A stretch of 64,000 bases of DNA. It comes from DASUTB01 sp036374835. GTDB lineage: Bacteria; Actinomycetota; Actinomycetes; Jiangellales; Jiangellaceae. The DNA is taken from NCBI GenBank assembly GCA_036374835.1, contig DASUTB010000037.1:1-64000 (forward strand), given 5' to 3'. Below are positions 59,169 through 64,000 of this stretch, one piece after another. The translations under genes were made by a program, and so were the position numbers. The stretch's first letter is position 1; the number at the start of each line of letters is the position of its first letter. The notes under the pieces are model-generated. The model was given only the letters and a program-made list of their open reading frames with translations, was not told the DNA's origin and made no database searches.

Positions 59169-60104
59169 ATGGATGTCTGGGGAAGACGGCGACGGGACGA
59201 ACGGAACGAGCAGGCCGAGCGCGCGCGAGCGCGGCTAGGAGCACTGTGGCCGCGCCGGGGTTGGGTGCCACGGATACCCCGTGCCGCGCACGAGTTCGCC
59301 ATGCTCGGCGTGCGGGCCGAGCGCATGGACGTGGGGTCGGTGGCTCCCGAGGATGACGGCGGCAGCGGCCGGGACGCTCGGGCCCGGTCCGGCCGGTATC
59401 GGGCTGCCGGGGGTGCGGTGGCCGACCGGGTGCCGTTGCCGCTGCGTGTGCTCGCCGAGAGCCTGCCGGCCGGCGTGCGCGGCGGTGAGACCGGCCTGCA
59501 GCGGATGCACGCGGTCGTCCTCGGCGTGGTGATCCTGGCCGGGCTTGTGGTTGCGCTGGTGTCGAGCGGGCTCGGCCGCCCCGATGTCACTCCGGTGCCC
59601 GCCGGACCCACGCCGGTGGACGCGGCATCGACCGACGCGGTGATCGAGACCGGGACACCGGTGCCGGTCAGCGCGGTGGACGAGACTCCGGAGACGGTTG
59701 TCGTCCATGTGGCCGGCAAGGTGGCGCATCCGGGAATCGTCGAGCTGCCGGCCGGCTCGAGGGTGGTCGATGCGGTGGAGGCGGCCGGTGGTGCGGACGA
59801 CGGCGTCGACCTTTCCGCGCTCAACCTGGCGCGGGTGCTCGTCGACGGTGAGCAGGTCGCGGTCGGCATCGAACCCGTGGCCGAACCCGGGCGGACGGGT
59901 GGAGCGATCGAGCCGGTGCTCAACATCAACACCGCCACCGCGGCCGAGCTGGAGTCGCTGCCCGGCATCGGCCCGGTGCTGGCGGCGAACATCGTCGCGT
60001 GGCGGGACGAACACGGCCGGTTCACGGTGATCGAGGAGTTGCAGGAGGTCAGCGGCATCGGGCCGGCCAAGTTCACCGCGCTGGTCGAGCAGGTCACGTT
60101 GTGA
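59169..60104 (+). CDS. comEA: ComEA-family DNA-binding protein
   Basis: A 311-residue membrane-anchored protein. A cytoplasmic Arg-rich N-terminus (about 110 residues) is followed by one membrane segment (AVVLGVVILAGLVVALVS), a Pro/Thr-rich linker, an SLBB domain (VVVHVAGKVAHPGIVELPAG) and a C-terminal helix-hairpin-helix pair (NINTATAAELESLPGIGP, EELQEVSGIGPAKFTAL). ComEA binds incoming DNA in transformation. Its stop overlaps comEC by 4 nt (GTGA). Confidence 0.92.
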   Translation: MDVWGRRRRDERNEQAERARARLGALWPRRGWVPRIPRAAHEFAMLGVRAERMDVGSVAPEDDGGSGRDARARSGRYRAAGGAVADRVPLPLRVLAESLPAGVRGGETGLQRMHAVVLGVVILAGLVVALVSSGLGRPDVTPVPAGPTPVDAASTDAVIETGTPVPVSAVDETPETVVVHVAGKVAHPGIVELPAGSRVVDAVEAAGGADDGVDLSALNLARVLVDGEQVAVGIEPVAEPGRTGGAIEPVLNINTATAAELESLPGIGPVLAANIVAWRDEHGRFTVIEELQEVSGIGPAKFTALVEQVTL

Positions 60105-62641
60105 GCAGCCGGCTCGGTCCGGACGCGGACCGGGCAGGGGCCGTCAAGCCGGTCGACCTGCGTCTCGTTCCCGCGGCGGTGGCGACCTGGCTCGGCGTCC
60201 TCGCCGGGCTGCACGCCCCGCCGGGTTGGCTGGTCGCCGGCGGGACGGCGATCACGGCCGGGTGGGCGGGCTTCGCGCTGGTGCGGCGACGCGAACGCCG
60301 CTCCGTCCGAACCCGGCTGGCGATCGCCATCGCGGTCGTCGCGGCGCTGGCCGGCATGGCCGTCGGTTACCTGCGGGCCGAGCCGGTCCGGCACGGCCCG
60401 GTCGCCGAACTGGCCGCGAGCGAGGCGTTCATCGGCGCGGACGCGGTCGTCACCGACGACCCGTCGATACGAGCCGCCGAGGCGGCGGGCGAACCGTACG
60501 TGGTGGTCCGGCTCCGGCTGGAGGACGTGGTCGGGCGCGGTGAGCGGGCGAAGGTGCGCACACCGGTGCTGCTGATCTCCTCCGACCTGGCGTGGAGCGA
60601 GCTGCTGCCGGGAACACCGGTCCGGGTCACCGGACGGCTCGCAAGCGCGTCCGGCGCGTTGGCCGCGTTCCTGCGGACCGATGACGCGCCGGAGGTGCTC
60701 GGGCCGGCGTCCCTCGTCAGCCGGGCGACCGAGCCGTTCCGGGCAGGTTTGCGGGCGGCGGTCAGCGGGCTGGGGCCAACCGAGCGCGGGCTGGTGCCGG
60801 GTCTCGCGATCGGGGACGACGGCGCATTGCCGGATGCCGACCGGGCCGACATGCGCGCGACGGGTCTGACCCACCTGACAGCGGTGTCCGGCATGCATGT
60901 CGGCATCGTGCTGATCGCCGCGCTGGCGATCGCCCGGTCGGCCGGCGTGCGCGGCTACGGCGTGCCGGCGGTGGCGGTGCTGACCCTCGTGGCGTTCGCA
61001 TTGCTCGTGCGGCCCGACCCGAGCGTGGTACGGGCGTCGACGATGGGGATGATCAGTGTGCTCGGCCTCAGTGTGGCGGGACACAAACGGGCACTGCCGG
61101 CCTTGGCATGCGCGGTGCTGGTGCTACTGCTGGTCGACCCGTGGCTGGGTGTGAGCATCGGTTTCGCGCTGTCGGTGCTGTCCACCGTCGGCATCCTGGT
61201 GCTCGCGGCCCACTGGTGTGAGCTCATCCGGTGGTTGCCGCGGACGCTGGCGCAGGCTCTCACGGTGCCGGTGGCCGCGCAGGTCGCGTCCATTCCGGTG
61301 CTGGTCGGTTTCGTGAGCGAGACGAGCCTGGCGTCGGTGCCGGCGAACCTGCTCGCCGCACCGGCGGTGGCACCGGCGACGCTCCTGGGCGTGGCCGCGG
61401 CGGTGGTCGCGCCGGTGTCGGGGACGGTCGCTTCCGCGCTGGCGTGGCTGGCCGGCTGGCCGGCGCGGTGGATAGCGACGGTCGCCGAGCACGGTGCCGA
61501 TCTGCCCGGCGCCGTGGTGCGGTGGGCAGGCGGGGCCGGCAGCGTCGTCGCATCCGTCGGTGTCGTGGCCGTGCTCGTCGCGGTCATGCCGCGCCTCTTG
61601 CGCCGGCCGCTGTGGACCGCGGTCGCGGCGAGCCTCGTCGTCTTCGTTCTGGCCGCCGCGCCCACGGTGGGCTGGCCACCACGTGGTTGGGTCATGGTGG
61701 CATGTCCGGTCGGCCAGGGCGACGCGTTCGTCATCGCCGCCGGGGACGGCGCGGCGATGGTGGTCGACGCCGGACCGGACACGGATGCGGTGGACCGCTG
61801 CCTTGACGATCTCGGCGTGACCCATGTTCCTCTTCTCGTCCTCACCCACTTCCATCGCGACCACGTCGACGGCGTTCCGGGTGTGCTCGCGGGCCGCCGG
61901 GTGGACGGCGTGCTGGTCTCGCCGCTGCCCGAACCGGTGGAACAGGTGGAGAAGGTGACCGCATGGCTCGCGGCCGGTCAGGTACCCGTCGGGGTGGCTC
62001 GCACCGGGGAGGAACGGCTGATCGGTGACTCGGTGCGGGTCCGTGTGGTGTGGCCGCGGCGGATCATCGGGTGGGGGGAGTCCGCCGCGAACGACGCCAG
62101 CGTCGTGCTCGACGTGCTCGTCCACGACGTGCGGATTCTGCTGACTGGCGACATCGAGCCGGTCGCACAGCGTGCGCTGCTGTCGGCCGAGCCGGAACTC
62201 GAAGCCGATGTTCTGAAGGTGCCGCACCACGGGTCGCGGGCGCAGGAGCCGGCGCTGTTGACCGAGCTCGGCGCGTCGATCGCAGTCATAGGTGTGGGTG
62301 CGGACAACCGGCACGGGCATCCGTCCCCGGATGTGATCGACATGCTGGGCGTAGCCGGCATGGTGGTCGGCCGCACCGACACCGACGGCGCCGTCGCCGT
62401 CGTCCTCACGCCGGACGGCGAGCTTGGCGTGGCGACTCGCGGAGCGGGTGTGTACGCGCGCGGTCGCGGTCGCGAATCGTCGATCAGGCGAAGCCGAACA
62501 GTGGCGGCAACGCCAAGACGACGAACCATGCCCACGCCGCGTACACCGCGAGGTAGCCGGTCTGCCAGCGGTCGAGCTTGGTCATCGAGCCATGCCGGCG
62601 CAGGAACGTCCACAACAGCCAGGCCGACCACGCGAGGTTGA
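60101..62641 (+). CDS. comEC: ComEC/Rec2-family DNA-uptake channel with 3' extension
   Basis: An 846-residue protein. Parts in order are an N-terminal membrane pair, an OB-like external domain, the Competence channel with the signature THLTAVSGMHVGIVLIAALA (residues about 258-280), about eight further membrane segments, and a metallo-beta-lactamase-like domain (LTHFHRDHVDGVPGVLAG, LTGDIEPVAQRAL, VLKVPHHGSRAQEPAL). It carries single-stranded DNA across the membrane. The conserved domain ends near residue 780; some 65 Arg/Thr/Pro-rich residues follow and run antisense to the next gene for 158 bp. Confidence 0.92.
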   Translation: MSSRLGPDADRAGAVKPVDLRLVPAAVATWLGVLAGLHAPPGWLVAGGTAITAGWAGFALVRRRERRSVRTRLAIAIAVVAALAGMAVGYLRAEPVRHGPVAELAASEAFIGADAVVTDDPSIRAAEAAGEPYVVVRLRLEDVVGRGERAKVRTPVLLISSDLAWSELLPGTPVRVTGRLASASGALAAFLRTDDAPEVLGPASLVSRATEPFRAGLRAAVSGLGPTERGLVPGLAIGDDGALPDADRADMRATGLTHLTAVSGMHVGIVLIAALAIARSAGVRGYGVPAVAVLTLVAFALLVRPDPSVVRASTMGMISVLGLSVAGHKRALPALACAVLVLLLVDPWLGVSIGFALSVLSTVGILVLAAHWCELIRWLPRTLAQALTVPVAAQVASIPVLVGFVSETSLASVPANLLAAPAVAPATLLGVAAAVVAPVSGTVASALAWLAGWPARWIATVAEHGADLPGAVVRWAGGAGSVVASVGVVAVLVAVMPRLLRRPLWTAVAASLVVFVLAAAPTVGWPPRGWVMVACPVGQGDAFVIAAGDGAAMVVDAGPDTDAVDRCLDDLGVTHVPLLVLTHFHRDHVDGVPGVLAGRRVDGVLVSPLPEPVEQVEKVTAWLAAGQVPVGVARTGEERLIGDSVRVRVVWPRRIIGWGESAANDASVVLDVLVHDVRILLTGDIEPVAQRALLSAEPELEADVLKVPHHGSRAQEPALLTELGASIAVIGVGADNRHGHPSPDVIDMLGVAGMVVGRTDTDGAVAVVLTPDGELGVATRGAGVYARGRGRESSIRRSRTVAATPRRRTMPTPRTPRGSRSASGRAWSSSHAGAGTSTTARPTTRG

Positions 62642-63851
62642 CCAGGAGGACGACGTTCTCACCCAGAGCCGCGACCCGGTTCGGGCTCACGCCCCATTCG
62701 CCGATCCGGCCGGCGACCTCGACGAGGACGAGTGCGTCGATGAGCAACGCGCTCACAACCAGCGCGAGCTGTTGCCAGTCGAACAGCGCCGGGGGAGCGG
62801 ACGGTTCGCGCGCGGAGATCGCATAGAGCAGCAGGCCGAGCACCACGATGAGCATCACGTTGAACAGGAGCAGAACGTCGCGGTCGACGCCGATGCCGGA
62901 CGTCGTCCACACCACAGCACTCAGGAATGCGAGCAGGACCGCGACGAACAGCGGTGTGAAGACCTTGGTGAGCACCGGCGCCATGTTCTCGATGACGCTC
63001 TTCTTCGCCTCGACAAGCCAGGCTGCGACGACTACTGCTCCGGCCGCACCACAGGGGACGAGCCACTCTCCGATGACCGTGGAGACGTCGATCCCGATCG
63101 CTTCGAACGTTCCGTACGTGATCGCGGTCAGGACGCCGCCACCCAACGCGATCAGTACGTAGTAGATCACCGCCTCGCCGGTGAAGCGGATGAAGTCCAT
63201 GCGTTTACCGTCCGAGCGCCAGTCGCCGCCGGTATAGGCCACACCGACCACGAGCCACATCGCGATCGGCAGGTGCAGCCCGGTCAGCACACCCGTATCC
63301 GAATCGTCGGCGAGCGGATACATGTTGGCCGCGGCGACACCGAGTGCGAACAGGACGGCAAGCACGCCGACTGCGGGCAGCCGGACATTCCGCCGCCAGG
63401 CGAAGTATCCGCCGAGCGGGATGAGCGCGAACAGGCTCGCATTGCGGAAGTAGAACTCGCCGTCGTCGACCAGGTCGAAGCCGAACAGCGCGGGCACCTT
63501 GACGGCCAGCGCGGCCGCGACCGCACAGACGATGACCGCCAGCACGTCGCGGCGAGATCCGCGATGTCCGTCCGTCACCGGTTCACCGGTCAGCACGAGT
63601 TGCTTCCACAGCCTGTCGGAGTGCTCGCGGGCGAACTCGCGCGAGAGCTCGTCGACGTTGCCCATCCGTTTGACGGCGACGAGGAAGGCCTCGTCGCCGG
63701 ACAGTCCTGCATCGGTGAACTCGTCGATCTGACTGCGCAGGTGGTCTTCGAGCTCGGTCGCGTCGGTATCGCGCATGGCCGGCCGGCGGGTCACGAACTG
63801 TCGCCAGACGGCGATCTGGTCGTCCAGGGACATCTCGTCATTCCCAGGCAT
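62484..63851 (-). CDS. HAAS/permease-prefix-domain membrane protein
   Basis: A 455-residue protein. An N-terminal helical HAAS-type domain (residues 5-85; EDHLRSQIDEFTDAGLSGDEAFLVAVKRMG) precedes about ten transmembrane segments. Such proteins are regularly encoded next to PadR regulators and are often their targets; the transported or sensed molecule is unknown. The ATG at 63851 is 7 nt after GGAGG and 2 nt after the PadR stop (TGAGCATG), so the two are coupled. Confidence 0.85.
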   Translation of the reverse strand: MPGNDEMSLDDQIAVWRQFVTRRPAMRDTDATELEDHLRSQIDEFTDAGLSGDEAFLVAVKRMGNVDELSREFAREHSDRLWKQLVLTGEPVTDGHRGSRRDVLAVIVCAVAAALAVKVPALFGFDLVDDGEFYFRNASLFALIPLGGYFAWRRNVRLPAVGVLAVLFALGVAAANMYPLADDSDTGVLTGLHLPIAMWLVVGVAYTGGDWRSDGKRMDFIRFTGEAVIYYVLIALGGGVLTAITYGTFEAIGIDVSTVIGEWLVPCGAAGAVVVAAWLVEAKKSVIENMAPVLTKVFTPLFVAVLLAFLSAVVWTTSGIGVDRDVLLLFNVMLIVVLGLLLYAISAREPSAPPALFDWQQLALVVSALLIDALVLVEVAGRIGEWGVSPNRVAALGENVVLLVNLAWSAWLLWTFLRRHGSMTKLDRWQTGYLAVYAAWAWFVVLALPPLFGFA

Positions 63852-63853
63852 GC

Positions 63854-64000
63854 TCACGCCTCCAGAGCCGGAGGGGTAGCCGGGCGAGCGTCCAGCGTGG
63901 CGCGCCAGATCTCGGCGAGCGCATGCGCGACGGTTTCCCATTGCCGCTGGTGAGCGGTGAGCTCGGCCTTGCCCTGCTGGGTTATCCGGTAGTACTTGCG
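63854..64000 (-). CDS. PadR-family transcriptional regulator, N-terminus cut by window edge
   Basis: The last 48 residues and the stop are visible, beginning RKYYRITQQGKAEL and continuing through a helix LTAHQRQWETVAHALAEI. This is the wing and start of the C-terminal helix of PadR winged-helix repressors. It is coupled to the HAAS-type membrane gene, the usual PadR partner. Confidence 0.82.
   Translation of the reverse strand, partial: RKYYRITQQGKAELTAHQRQWETVAHALAEIWRATLDARPATPPALEA

Noticed and set aside
57977..61084. 1035-residue minus-strand frame
   Set aside because: It runs opposite degV, comEA and comEC and has a repetitive Arg/Pro/Thr composition.
1..64000. CRISPR arrays, insertion sequences, toxin-antitoxin pairs
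   Set aside because: No regularly spaced direct repeats, transposase motifs or terminal inverted repeats were seen; the RHH-like protein at the left edge has no visible toxin partner.

Overview
The window is chromosomal DNA of a high-GC Gram-positive bacterium (Actinomycetota). The evidence is the strong GC bias at third codon positions, the many GTG starts and 4-nt GTGA/ATGA gene overlaps, two mycothiol-type DinB proteins, a Cgl0159-type protein in an inositol cluster, and the order proA - small membrane protein - nadD - rsfS - histidine phosphatase - tRNA-Ala at the left and leuS - degV - comEA - comEC at the right. I cannot name the genus. I see no CRISPR array, insertion sequence, integrase or phage gene.

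Layout. 0-4.3 kb: conserved housekeeping (partial RHH protein, M23 peptidase, proA, nadD, rsfS, phosphatase, tRNA-Ala GGC). 4.3-8.2 kb: an FAD-dependent monooxygenase and methyltransferase pair facing an HxlR regulator, then a DinB protein. 8.3-12.9 kb: furA-katG peroxide defence, an unknown gene and a class V aminotransferase. 12.9-24.9 kb: two ECF42-type sigma factor/DGPF-protein modules. Between them lie two alpha/beta hydrolases, an HD-GYP/LuxR fusion, an SRPBCC protein, a methyltransferase, a decayed BBE oxidase and a TPR-LuxR regulator. The right-hand module also appears to drive a PPOX-fold protein through a duplicated promoter. 24.9-29.0 kb: single genes (DUF6886-like, DUF6328-like, HD hydrolase, GlxA-type AraC regulator, GNAT, AlkD-like glycosylase).

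29.1-46.9 kb is a coherent catabolic locus for inositol or an inositol-containing compound. On the plus strand are an IolE-like dehydratase, a Gfo/Idh/MocA oxidoreductase and a GH38 alpha-mannosidase. Converging on them is a minus-strand set of iolC, a Cgl0159-type aldolase, iolB, iolD and iolA, followed by a four-gene carbohydrate ABC importer and a PHP-domain hydrolase. A divergent GntR/HutC regulator sits next to iolC. The importer, mannosidase and PHP enzyme suggest that the imported substrate is a mannosylated or phosphodiester-linked inositol; this is inference.

46.9-55.0 kb: two small membrane proteins, exonuclease III, and a VOC - DinB - maleylacetate reductase set facing a LuxR activator, followed by an MMPL exporter and a GNAT. 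55.0-64 kb: leuS, preceded by what looks like a complete attenuation leader (a tiny leader peptide with four Leu codons, a long stem and a terminator), then degV, comEA, comEC, a HAAS-type membrane protein and a partial PadR regulator.

Three non-coding signals stand out: (i) a family of intergenic palindromes sharing the 13-mer GCCGAACGTGATC at about 33.9, 43.1, 48.5 and 54.4 kb, including a 36-bp inverted repeat inside the iol operon; (ii) the leuS attenuator; (iii) a 45-bp duplicated ECF42-type promoter at 24.2 and 24.8 kb.
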